Below, piece after piece: positions 27,507-36,000 of a stretch of DNA of 64,000 nucleotides. Made by a program: the position numbers and the translations under genes. The stretch covers positions 744,001-808,000 of the forward strand of contig NZ_VUOE01000001.1 in NCBI RefSeq assembly GCF_008386635.1, read 5' to 3'. Position 1 is the stretch's first letter. Each line of letters starts with the position of its first letter. The notes under the pieces are model-generated. The model saw only the letters and a list, made by a program, of their open reading frames with translations. It was not told where the DNA came from and ran no database searches. This DNA comes from Maribacter flavus (GTDB lineage Bacteria > Bacteroidota > Bacteroidia > Flavobacteriales > Flavobacteriaceae).

Positions 27507-28847
27507 ATGTATAAATTGTTGTTTAAGTCCTTTTTTAGGACCAAGATATTTTTAGTGAGCCTGGTCTTACTTTTAGTTGTTGGTGTCATCAGTATTTTTA
27601 TTGGGAAGCAGTACTTGGTCAAACAAGAAAAAGCTATTGTCGCAGCAGAGCATTTTCAAGAGCAAAGCATTAAAAACAATGTGGAATACCATATGGATGA
27701 TTTAGGCCTTGTATTGTATTATTTGCGTTTTACGTTAATGAAAAAGCCAGTGAATATGAGTGCCATTTCCATTGGCCAGAGCGATGTAAACCCCTTGATG
27801 CAGGCCGTAACCATTCGCAATCTTGAAGGGCAGAAGCATGACACGGATTTTGAGAACCCTTCTTTGTTAATGTCGGGAAATCTTGATTTAGGATTTGTCA
27901 TCATATATCTTTTTCCATTGGTATTGATTGCCATGACCTTTAACCTGTATTCTGAAGAAAAGGAATTGGGTACCTGGCGAATTTTATCGGCGCAAACCGC
28001 CGGTAAAATGGGATTTTTATTAAAAAAGATGGGGATAAGAATAGGTTTTGTTTTTGCCATTTTATTTCTTCTCTTGGCTTTGGCAGCTATCATCCTACAA
28101 ATACCCTTAGATGCTAATTTTTGGGCGTTGGGCTTCCAGAGTTTATTATATGTATTGTTTTGGAGTGCACTCTGTTTGTTTGTGGTTAGTTTTCAAAGAA
28201 GTTCCAGTGTTAATGCGCTATCCTTGATTTCAATTTGGGTCGTACTTACCGTTCTATTGCCAGCTATGGTCAATAATTACGTCTTAAACAAATATCAGGT
28301 ACCAGAAGCTTTAGAAGCCATGATAGAGCAGCGGGATGGTTATCACGAAAAATGGGATTTGGAGAAGGATATTACTATGGATCCTTTTTTTAAGGTATAC
28401 CCACAGTATAGTAATTATTCAGTTCCGGATGACAAGTTTAGTTGGATTTGGTACTATGGTATGCAGCACATGGGTGATATGGAATCGCATGAATCCAGTC
28501 AAGAAATGAGGGAAAAAATACTTTTGCGAAACAAGGTGAGTGAAACCGTTGCGCTTTTTGTTCCCACCATGCACGCCCAACTTAGCTTTAATAAACTGGC
28601 AGGTACGGATATGGTGAGTCATCAAGAATTTTTAGACGCCCTTACCCAATTCCATGAAAAGCTCAGAGTTGGTTTTTATACCGATATTTTTGATGAAAAG
28701 TCTGCCAATACTATAGACTGGACTAAATATGAAGCCAAGTTCTATGAACTAAACCGAAGTTTTAGCTGGTTAAGGGTATTGTTACCAACCTTGGTCATCA
28801 CCTTCCTCGTAGGAATTATTGGAATTATAAAATTGAAGCAATTATAA
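27507..28847 (+). CDS. ABC-2 type permease, DUF3526-like, copy 2 (second subunit)
   Basis: 446 aa. An N-terminal TM helix (about 12-30), a soluble loop with AISIGQSDVNPL, five TM helices (about 130-265), a long soluble loop and a C-terminal TM. SEEKELGTWRIL after TM2 is the ABC-2 permease signature. It is the counterpart of the protein at 3828 and starts on the base after the upstream stop codon. This is the last gene of the second ABC operon. Confidence 0.87.
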   Translation: MYKLLFKSFFRTKIFLVSLVLLLVVGVISIFIGKQYLVKQEKAIVAAEHFQEQSIKNNVEYHMDDLGLVLYYLRFTLMKKPVNMSAISIGQSDVNPLMQAVTIRNLEGQKHDTDFENPSLLMSGNLDLGFVIIYLFPLVLIAMTFNLYSEEKELGTWRILSAQTAGKMGFLLKKMGIRIGFVFAILFLLLALAAIILQIPLDANFWALGFQSLLYVLFWSALCLFVVSFQRSSSVNALSLISIWVVLTVLLPAMVNNYVLNKYQVPEALEAMIEQRDGYHEKWDLEKDITMDPFFKVYPQYSNYSVPDDKFSWIWYYGMQHMGDMESHESSQEMREKILLRNKVSETVALFVPTMHAQLSFNKLAGTDMVSHQEFLDALTQFHEKLRVGFYTDIFDEKSANTIDWTKYEAKFYELNRSFSWLRVLLPTLVITFLVGIIGIIKLKQL

Positions 28848-29448
28848 TAAAAGACGAATTTCAACTTTACCAACAATCCATTTATGATATACCATCAATA
28901 GAATTTAACTGTGCCTAGAACAATAGAAAATTGCTTTGATTTTAATACGCAAGCCAGTGTCAATGGAGAAACTATCTTTGAGGGTAATTACAAAACCATC
29001 CATCGGACATTTTCTCAAATGATAGAAAGAGCATCTGATAATGTCACTTTGATGCCCAGTAATATCTTAGGAAGTAGCCTCTTAAGTTGGGATAGTCTTA
29101 AAAAAATAATTCTACGGTAAAGAGCACCCTCGAACTTGGTATTGTAGAATGGTTGGGCATTGAAATAATCTGAAATTTGAGGAATACCTGTACAAATAAT
29201 AACCTTAGCCAAATCAAGTACAAAAATTTGATTTCATTAATTACAGTGTGTTTTGTCGAATTTTAATTTTGGTTCTAATCCGAGTTCCATGAGAACCTTA
29301 AATAAAAAACTTAATAAGAATGGGGCTTAAAAGAGTACAGAAGGTTGATAGTTAACCGAATAGGTCTCGCGGACACCTGATTTTAAGGTGTTTTTGGTAT
29401 ATTTATAAAATATAAAAACCCGATAATCAAGGCTTAATATAGTTTCAG
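28848..29448. other. Gene-poor junction left of the mobile element
   Basis: About 600 bp with no gene I can support. A 69-codon frame at 28911-29120 has no recognisable domain and no promoter. The stretch ends with tRNA-like scars and a hairpin, consistent with a spot of repeated integration and decay. Confidence 0.4.
29373..29391 (+). terminator. Hairpin with T-run
   Basis: ACACCT (29373-29378) pairs with AGGTGT (29386-29391), followed by TTTTGG. It could end transcription coming from the left, although no gene directly precedes it. Confidence 0.35.
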
Positions 29449-29479
29449 TCGGGGTGCCAGGATTAGAACCTATGACCTA
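29449..29479 (-). other. Degenerate tRNA 3' end remnant (tRNA-Pro-like)
   Basis: On the minus strand the sequence ends CACCCCGA and contains a T-arm-like GGTTCTAATCC. The T-stem has a mismatch and a wobble, and the T-loop has T instead of G, so it is not a working tRNA. The acceptor end CACCCCG is typical of tRNA-Pro. Probably the scar of an older integration. Confidence 0.35.
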
Positions 29480-29543
29480 ATTTTCCAAAAAAAGTATTAA
29501 GGACAATAGCTACACCAAGGTAGAGCAAAAAAAATTAAAATAC

Positions 29544-29566
29544 TGTACCTATGTTGTACCCAAAAT
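29544..29566. repeat. 23-bp direct repeat, left copy
   Basis: The repeat begins TGTACCTATGTTGTACCC and ends AAAAT. An identical copy is at 29762-29784. The two copies flank the tRNA-Leu fragment and contain a doubled TGTACC core, as would suit recombinase arm sites or traces of tandem integration. Confidence 0.75.
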
Positions 29567-29570
29567 AAAA

Positions 29571-29596
29571 AAAGCCGACTCCTAAAAGTCGGCTTT
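29571..29596 (-). terminator. Rho-independent terminator behind the tRNA-Leu fragment
   Basis: AAAGCCGACT (29571-29580) and AGTCGGCTTT (29587-29596) form a perfect 10-bp stem with a 6-nt loop. On the minus strand it is followed by a run of seven T, 7 nt beyond the tRNA 3' end, so it is the original terminator of the tRNA-Leu gene. Confidence 0.8.
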
Positions 29597-29603
29597 CCCT
29601 TTG

Positions 29604-29658
29604 TACAGGCGGAGAGACTCGAACTCTCACACCTTGCGGCACTAGATCCTAAGTCTGG
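29604..29658 (-). other. tRNA-Leu(UAG) 3' fragment: left attachment site of the integrated element
   Basis: On the minus strand this reads from CCAGA through an anticodon loop CTTAGGA (anticodon TAG), a variable arm with GCCGCAAGGTGT, a perfect T-arm (GAGAG-TTCGAGT-CTCTC) and the acceptor CGCCTGT with discriminator A. The expected 5' half (acceptor ACAGGCG and D-arm) is missing: upstream is unrelated A+T-rich DNA. Such 3' duplicates are left where integrative elements insert into tRNA genes. The intact tRNA-Leu should lie at the other end of the element, beyond 64,000. Confidence 0.85.
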
Positions 29659-29761
29659 TATATATTGCACCAATAAAACATAAATTAATTCATTTTCAAT
29701 GACTTATGTTTTTGCTCATTTTATTTAAAGTCAATTAATATCAGTTAATATCAACATTTGT

Positions 29762-29784
29762 TGTACCTATGTTGTACCCAAAAT
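29762..29784. repeat. 23-bp direct repeat, right copy
   Basis: Identical to 29544-29566, 218 bp apart. It lies between the attachment site and the integrase gene. A further GTTGTACC core is at about 29825-29832. Confidence 0.75.
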
Positions 29785-29867
29785 TCCTAATAAAGACGTA
29801 TCTTTAGAATGAATTTTTGACAAGATGTTGTACCTGATTTGGCTTTCGTCTCTAAACCAGGTTCAAA

Positions 29868-31085
29868 ATGTCAACAAGTGCAAAAATAATTCTTCGCAAA
29901 AAGCCTAACGCAACAGGGCTGTATCCGCTTGCAATTAGGATAACCAAAGACCGTCGTTCAACTTACAAACACATAGGCCATTACATTGAATTAGAGGATT
30001 GGGACTCTAAAAACCTAAAGGTAAAAAAATCGCATTCTGAAGCTGAAAGCCTGAACAATTTGATAGCTTCCAAACTATCCGAAGCCAGAAAAGGGCTTAT
30101 TGCATTACAGACGGATAATAAAGCTGCTACTGCTCGACAAATCAAAAAAGAAATATATAAGCCAACTTCGAGCTTAACTTTTTTTGATTTTGCTGACGAG
30201 CATCTTGAAGCCTTAGAAGCTGAAAAGAAAATCAATCGCCATTCTACAGATTCAGCTTGGGTGAGTTATATAGAAAAATACTGCTCTGGCCGACATTTGA
30301 CTTTCCAAGAAATCGATGAGCGCTTTCTCAAAAAATTCAAGATTTATTTAAAAGGTTCTTGTTCATTAACTGAAACTACTGCAATGAATGTAATGGTCTT
30401 GATAAGGCTACTGTTTAATAGAGCCATTCGGGATAAAGTTGTTAGCAAGGAAATATACCCCTTTGGCAAGGGTAAGTTTAAAATCAAATTTCCCGAAACC
30501 ACAAAAACAGGGCTTACAGGTAAAGAAATAAAAGCCCTTGAAAGTGTTGCTGAACTAACTAATATGGAAAGACATTCATTGAACGTTTGGTTGTTCAGTT
30601 TCTATTTTGCTGGAATGCGTGTTTCGGATGTGTTGTTTATAAGATGGTCCCAGATTTATGATGGGCGATTGCATTATAGAATGGGAAAAAATTCAAAGTT
30701 ACTGTCCCTTAAAATTCCAGCTAAGGTTGAAAAAATCTTGCTACAGTACATTGAGGACAGAGTAAATGATGATGACTTTGTTTTCCCAGAAATGAAAAAA
30801 GCCGACTTATCTGATGCGAAAGACATATATCGAAAGAAAAAAGTAGCAAACAAAAAATTCAATGACCACCTCAAAAAGATTGCAAAAAGAGCAGGCATCC
30901 AGAAAAAAGTTACGATGCACATTGCTCGACATTCTTTTGGCAATATTGCAGGCGACAACATTCATCCACTAATGCTTCAAAAATTATATCGCCATACGGA
31001 TTTGAAAACCACCATTAACTATCAAGCTAATTTTATTCATAAAGATGCTGACGATGCTTTGGACAGTGTGGTAAATTTTTTATAA
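29868..31085 (+). CDS. Tyrosine-type integrase of the element
   Basis: 405 aa. An N-terminal arm-binding domain (about 5-50: ATGLYPLAIRITKDRR), a SAM-like core-binding domain (about 100-200) and a catalytic domain. Catalytic residues are visible: R251 (FAGMRVSD), H351-x-x-R354 (HIARHSF), H376 and the nucleophile Y385 (TTINYQANF). This layout is typical of integrases of Bacteroidota conjugative elements that use tRNA 3' ends. It is the first gene inside the left attachment site and points into the element. Confidence 0.95.
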   Translation: MSTSAKIILRKKPNATGLYPLAIRITKDRRSTYKHIGHYIELEDWDSKNLKVKKSHSEAESLNNLIASKLSEARKGLIALQTDNKAATARQIKKEIYKPTSSLTFFDFADEHLEALEAEKKINRHSTDSAWVSYIEKYCSGRHLTFQEIDERFLKKFKIYLKGSCSLTETTAMNVMVLIRLLFNRAIRDKVVSKEIYPFGKGKFKIKFPETTKTGLTGKEIKALESVAELTNMERHSLNVWLFSFYFAGMRVSDVLFIRWSQIYDGRLHYRMGKNSKLLSLKIPAKVEKILLQYIEDRVNDDDFVFPEMKKADLSDAKDIYRKKKVANKKFNDHLKKIAKRAGIQKKVTMHIARHSFGNIAGDNIHPLMLQKLYRHTDLKTTINYQANFIHKDADDALDSVVNFL

Positions 31086-31135
31086 TAACATATTTTCTTA
31101 AAAACTCTAACCTATTAGAAAAACAAAATAAATAT

Positions 31136-31155
31136 ATTTAAGCATTTGCTTAAAT
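31136..31155. promoter_or_regulatory. ArsR-type operator
   Basis: ATTTAAGCA-TT-TGCTTAAAT is a perfect 9-bp inverted repeat with a 2-nt spacer, 36 nt before the ArsR-family start codon. Size and place fit the winged-helix dimers of the ArsR/SmtB family, so self-repression of the operon is expected. Confidence 0.7.
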
Positions 31156-31191
31156 AATTATATAATTGTAGCTTTACTCAAAATTGTAATT

Positions 31192-31563
31192 ATGTCTCTT
31201 GAATTAAGTTGCACCCGTGCCGAGGCAGACCAGAAGCAATTGATGCGCTGTCGTGAGACGTTGAAAACAAGTTCAGAATCAATCAACAGTATTGGCAAGG
31301 TACTCGCCCTGACAGGTAATGAGACCAGACTGAAGATACTTTTCCTCTTGAACGAGGAAGGTGAACTTTGTCCTTGTGATTTCTCGGATATACTGGAAAT
31401 GAGCGTACCCGCAATTTCGCAGCATATCCGTAAAATGAAGGATGCAGGATTGATAACTTCGAGACGTGATGGCCAAACGTTGTACTACTCCTTGGTCAAG
31501 GATTCAAGCAATGTGTTGGAAGGGATATTCGGCAAGCTTAAAGAAAACAAAAAAGTAGCATAG
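31192..31563 (+). CDS. ArsR/SmtB-family metal-sensing repressor
   Basis: 123 aa. A winged helix-turn-helix (about 33-105: LTGNETRLKILFLLNEEGELCPCDF, SQHIRKMKDAGLI) carries the alpha-3 metal motif ELCPCD (C60 and C62), like ELCVC of ArsR. Extra Cys at 7 and 20 could complete a thiolate site for Hg, Cd or As. The palindrome at 31136-31155 is its likely operator. The merTP-like gene starts 1 bp after the stop, so the metal is probably mercury or another soft ion. Confidence 0.9.
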   Translation: MSLELSCTRAEADQKQLMRCRETLKTSSESINSIGKVLALTGNETRLKILFLLNEEGELCPCDFSDILEMSVPAISQHIRKMKDAGLITSRRDGQTLYYSLVKDSSNVLEGIFGKLKENKKVA

Positions 31564-31564
31564 A

Positions 31565-32188
31565 ATGAACACATCCAAATCATCAAATACAGCAGCGTAC
31601 ACCGGAATTTTCACAGCGGTCGCTGCCTCAGTCTGTTGCATCACACCAGTGCTTGCACTATTGGCAGGAACAAGCGGGATTGCATTTACCTTTTCTTGGG
31701 TAGAGCCTTTTAGACCCTATCTCATAGGCCTGACCTTATTGGTAATTGCATTTGCTTGGTACCAGAAGCTAAAGCCAAAATCACAGCACGAAATTGATTG
31801 TGCCTGTGAAGATGATGACCTGCCTGTCGGCAAGGCAGGGAAACCTTCCTTTCTACAATCAAAAACATTTCTGCTTATTGTGACCCTCTTTGCTGGACTG
31901 ATGTTGGCATTTCCCTATTATTCCGGAATTTTTTATGCCCAACCAACCAAGGAAATTGTATATGTGCAATATGATAATATTGTTGAAAAAACCTTTACCG
32001 TCGAAAGAATGACCTGTACGGGTTGCGAAAACCACATTGAGAGAGAGGTCAACAAGTTGGACGGTATAATTTCCGTGGAGGCCAGCTATGAAGAGGGCAA
32101 TACAAGCGTCAAATACGACCGCACCAAAGTAACTGAGGAACAAATTATAAAGGCTATCAACAGTACAGGTTATAAAGTTTCTGAATAA
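31565..32188 (+). CDS. merTP: Mercuric transport protein, MerT-MerP fusion
   Basis: 207 aa. MerT-like part: TM1 with paired C24-C25 (SVCCITPVLA), TM2, a cytoplasmic loop with C79/C81, then TM3 (about 98-118). A C-terminal MerP/HMA domain (about 140-207) has MTCTGCENH (C151, C154). Such MerT-P fusions import Hg(II) in Bacteroidota mer operons. No merA or merB is found in the window. The loop contains an in-frame palindromic repeat (31819-31839), encoding roughly DLPVGKAGK. It starts 1 bp after the ArsR gene. Confidence 0.87.
   Translation: MNTSKSSNTAAYTGIFTAVAASVCCITPVLALLAGTSGIAFTFSWVEPFRPYLIGLTLLVIAFAWYQKLKPKSQHEIDCACEDDDLPVGKAGKPSFLQSKTFLLIVTLFAGLMLAFPYYSGIFYAQPTKEIVYVQYDNIVEKTFTVERMTCTGCENHIEREVNKLDGIISVEASYEEGNTSVKYDRTKVTEEQIIKAINSTGYKVSE
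31819..31839. repeat. Palindromic repeat inserted in the merTP loop
   Basis: CCTGCCT-N7-AGGCAGG, a perfect 7-bp inverted repeat with a 7-nt loop. It resembles short interspersed palindromes that sit in Bacteroidota coding regions and here keeps the reading frame. Confidence 0.6.
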
Positions 32189-32189
32189 T

Positions 32190-32387
32190 ATGAAAAATAC
32201 TATAATAAAATCCACCATTACTTGTCCCAAGTGTGGGCATCAAGAAGAAGAACAAATGCCTACCGATGCTTGTCAGTTTTTTTATGAGTGTAAAAACTGT
32301 AAGGAAGTAATTCGACCAAAGGAAGGCGATTGTTGTGTGTATTGTTCATATGGCACTAAGGCTTGTCCACCCGTTCAAATGATGTAA
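32190..32387 (+). CDS. GDCCVxC domain protein
   Basis: 65 aa. A Cys-rich small protein with CPKCGH (about 11-16), DACQFFYECKNCKE and GDCCVYCSYG (about 48-57) followed by CPP. The GDCCVxC family accompanies mercury and other soft-metal genes; some members have selenocysteine, but this one has Cys throughout. It is 1 bp after merTP. It probably binds the incoming metal in the cytoplasm; the exact role is unknown. Confidence 0.82.
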   Translation: MKNTIIKSTITCPKCGHQEEEQMPTDACQFFYECKNCKEVIRPKEGDCCVYCSYGTKACPPVQMM

Positions 32388-32448
32388 AATGTTGTGAATG
32401 AGTCAAATTAAAATTTCGTTAAACCCATTAAAAACTGTTAAAATTTTG

Positions 32449-32456
32449 TAATTTTG
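32449..32456 (+). promoter_or_regulatory. -7 promoter box
   Basis: TAATTTTG matches TAnnTTTG and lies 5 nt before the ATG at 32462. Confidence 0.5.
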
Positions 32457-32461
32457 CATCG

Positions 32462-32881
32462 ATGAAAAAGGTTTTCCATAAAATATTATCTGTTTTAATG
32501 GCATTTGTAGTGATGTTCACTACGATGTCATTCACGGTTGATATACACTACTGCGGGGACTCTTTGGTCGATTTTAGTTTCTTCACAAAGGCAGAAACCT
32601 GCGGAATGGAAAAGGCACAACCAACCACGGGTTGTGAAAATCCTTCAATGAGCAATAAATCGTGTTGCTCAGACCAAAAAATCGTGAAGGAAGGTAGCGA
32701 CGACCTTAAAACATCATTCAACAAACTTACTTTTGAGCAACAAACCTTCGTTGCCACATTTTTCTACACCTATATCAATCTTTTCGAGGGACTTGATGAA
32801 AATATCGTTCCCTTCAAGGATTACTCGCCCCCCTTTATTGAACGGGACGTTCAGATACTCTACGAGACTTATTTAATTTGA
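32462..32881 (+). CDS. HYC_CC_PP-type small secreted protein
   Basis: 139 aa. Signal peptide (about 1-24), then H29-Y-C31 right after cleavage, C47 and C58, paired C68-C69 and a C-terminal DYSPPF. These are the marks of the HYC_CC_PP family found beside heavy-metal genes in Bacteroidota. It is the first gene before the copper module and has its own -7 box. It shares with the proteins at 180, 22389 and 47111 the plan signal peptide, His/Cys site, Cys pair, PP end. Inferred role: periplasmic metal binding. Confidence 0.83.
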   Translation: MKKVFHKILSVLMAFVVMFTTMSFTVDIHYCGDSLVDFSFFTKAETCGMEKAQPTTGCENPSMSNKSCCSDQKIVKEGSDDLKTSFNKLTFEQQTFVATFFYTYINLFEGLDENIVPFKDYSPPFIERDVQILYETYLI

Positions 32882-32900
32882 TTTTTAGACAGTAGCCCGA

Positions 32901-32952
32901 TTCCGATACCCATCGGAACGGCACTAAGCCCAACGGTTATCCCGTTCTGGGC
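32901..32952. repeat. Two hairpins between the HYC gene and cusA
   Basis: TTCCGAT-N4-ATCGGAA (32901-32918) is a perfect 7-bp stem. A second hairpin at 32928-32952 pairs GCCC with GGGC and AACG with CGTT around a short loop. They may end the upstream transcript or be interspersed repeats. Confidence 0.5.
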
Positions 32953-33023
32953 ACGTTTTGTTGTATTCAACTTTTAGAATTGCAACAAGCCACAATTGTA
33001 TAACTGTCTAATTATCATTTTAT

Positions 33024-36000
33024 ATGCTGAACAAAGGCATAAAATTCCTTATAGAAAATAAGCTCGTTGCGGTACTGATGCTAGCCCTTTTCGTGGGTTG
33101 GGGTATCGTGAACGGACCCTTTAATTGGGACACCGGAATATTGCCCAATGACCCTGTGGCCGTGGATGCCATACCCGATATTGGCGAAAACCAACAGATT
33201 GTTTTCACCAAGTGGCAAGGGCGCTCTCCTCAGGATATCGAGGACCAGATTACCTACCCGCTCACCACTTCCCTTCTCGGAATACCTGGCGTCAAGACCA
33301 TTCGTAGTTCTTCGATGTTCGGGTTTTCCAGTATCTACATCATTTTTGAAGAGGACATCGAATTCTACTGGTCGCGTAGCCGCATCCTCGAAAAGCTCAA
33401 TTCGCTACCCAGCGGTCTGTTGCCCGATGGTGTCAATCCCGCCTTGGGCCCGGATGCCACGGGATTGGGACAGATTTTTTGGTACACTCTGGAAGGTCGT
33501 GACAAAGAGGGAAACGTTACAGGTGGATGGGATTTACAGGAACTACGAAGCATACAGGATTACTACGTAAAATATGCGCTCTCTTCTGCAAGCGGTGTAA
33601 GTGAAGTGGCATCCATTGGCGGATACGTTCAGGAATACCAAGTGGATGTTGACCCCGAAAAGATGCGGCAGTACAACATCGGTCTGGCGGATATTGTAAA
33701 GGCCGTTAGGGAAAGCAATCAGGACATCGGTGCGCAAACCTTGGAAATGAACAAGGCCGAATACCTGGTGCGCGGTCTGGGGTACGTAAAATCCATAGCC
33801 GATATAGAAAATGCGGTAGTCGATTCCGAGAATTTCACTTCCATCAGGATAAAGGATGTAGGCAAGGTACACTTGGGACCAGCTACACGTCGCGGCATTT
33901 TGGACAAGGAAGGTGCCGAAGTCGTGGGCGGTGTGGTAGTTGCCCGTTACGGTGCCAATCCGCTGGAAGTCATCAATAATGTCAAAGACCAAATCGACGA
34001 GGTAAGCTCGGGGCTTCCTTCAAAAGAACTGGCCGACGGTAGAACCTCCCAAGTCACTATTGTCCCCTTTTACGACCGTACCGAACTCATTCAAGAAACC
34101 TTGGGTACGCTCAACGAGGCCCTGACCTTGGAAATCCTGATTACCATTTTGGTCATTATCATAATGGTTTTCAATCTCAGAGCATCCATATTGATTTCTG
34201 GATTATTGCCCGTGGCGGTGTTGATGGTCTTTATCACGATGAAGCTCTTTAATGTGGATGCGAACATTGTGGCACTTTCGGGTATCGCCATTGCTATTGG
34301 TACGATGGTAGATGTCGGGGTCATCCTTGCCGAAAATATGATTCGACATCTGGAAGATGAAGACTTGCGGGTAAACAAAAACGGTCAACCCTATACAACA
34401 AACGAAATCGTTTACAACGCCACATCCGAAGTTTCCGGCGCTATTGTTACTGCTGTAATGACTACAATAATTAGTTTCCTTCCGGTGTTTACGATGATTG
34501 GTGCTGAAGGGAAACTCTTTCGACCATTGGCATTTACCAAAACAATGGCATTGGCCGCTGCACTCGTTATTGCCCTATTCCTTATACCGCCATTCGCAGC
34601 CACTTTCTTTAGAAAGACCGAAATGCGGGAACGGCTCAAATATGCCATCAATGGGCTTTTAATCCTTTTGGGAATCACCGCAGTGATTTTTGGGTATTGG
34701 ATAGGATTGGTACTTGTCGCTTTTGGCTTGGTAGCCATTTTATCGATGCGTGTTACGCTTTCGCGAAATCGAGCTGGCGAGATTCACGACCAAAGGGAGA
34801 GCGTAGCGGTAAAGCAAAAAAATCTCATCAATACGGCTATTGCCACAATCGCAGTTGTATTCCTATTGGCTGAATACTGGCGACCGCTCGGCTTCGACCG
34901 CAGCCTGATTATGAACCTCATTTTTGTAGCGGTAAGCTGTTTTGGTGTTCTGGGCATCTTTTCGCTACTCAGAAAATACTACGATAGCATCTTAAGATGG
35001 GCATTGCAAAACAGATTGCTGTTCTTGATAATTCCCACCACATTGCTGGTTCTCGGTTTCTTCATAATGCGCAACACGGGTAAGGAATTTATGCCAGCGC
35101 TCAACGAGGGTTCGTTCCTGTTGATGCCTACCTCGCTACCGCACTCAGGTGTAGCCGAAAATAAACGGGTCTTGCAACAATTGGATATGGCGGTGGCCAC
35201 CATCCCTGAAATCGAGACCGTGGTCGGAAAGGCAGGCCGCACCGAATCCGCGCTTGACCCGGCACCGCTTTCGATGTACGAGAACGTGATTCAGTACAAG
35301 TCGGAATATATGCGCAACGCTTCAGGGGAACGGCAACGCTATCGGGTAAACGACGACGGACTTTTTGTATTGAAAAATGATAGGTTCCATATTAATCCGA
35401 ACAACGAAGTAGAAAACGATGCCAGTTATGAAGCATCCCAATTGCAAACTACCATCACAAGAAACGAATTGATTCCCGATGATGATGGCGAGTACTACCG
35501 AAACTGGCGACCTGAAATCCAGAGCCCGGATGATATCTGGAACGAAATCGTCAGGGTCACTAAACTGCCCGGTATTACTTCCGCCCCTAAGTTACAGCCT
35601 ATCGAAACCCGATTGGTGATGCTGCAAACGGGTATGCGCGCGCCAATGGGCATTAAGGTCAAGGGGCAGGACTTACGGGAAATCGAAGCTTTCGGCTTGG
35701 AACTCGAAGAAATATTGAAACAGGCCGAAGGTGTAAAAGAACAGGCCGTATTTGCCGACCGTATCGTGGGCAAACCCTATCTGTTGGTGGATATCAAACG
35801 GGAACAGTTGGCGCGTTACGGGGTTTCGATTATGGACGTACAGGAAATCCTGCAAGTGGCCGTAGGTGGGATGCCCCTGACCCAAACAGTCGAAGGTAGG
35901 GAACGCTACGCCGTTAGGGTACGCTACCCACGAGAGCTGCGTGATAATCCGACCGACCTAAAGAATATCTACGTTCCCGTGGAAAAAGGAAGCCCCGTTC

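Noticed and set aside
28911..29120. 69-codon open frame left of the attachment site
   Set aside because: No recognisable family or promoter; it lies in a stretch full of scars and is more likely chance or debris.
32190..32387. Selenoprotein
   Set aside because: Some GDCCVxC proteins use selenocysteine, but here all positions are Cys codons and no in-frame TGA is present.
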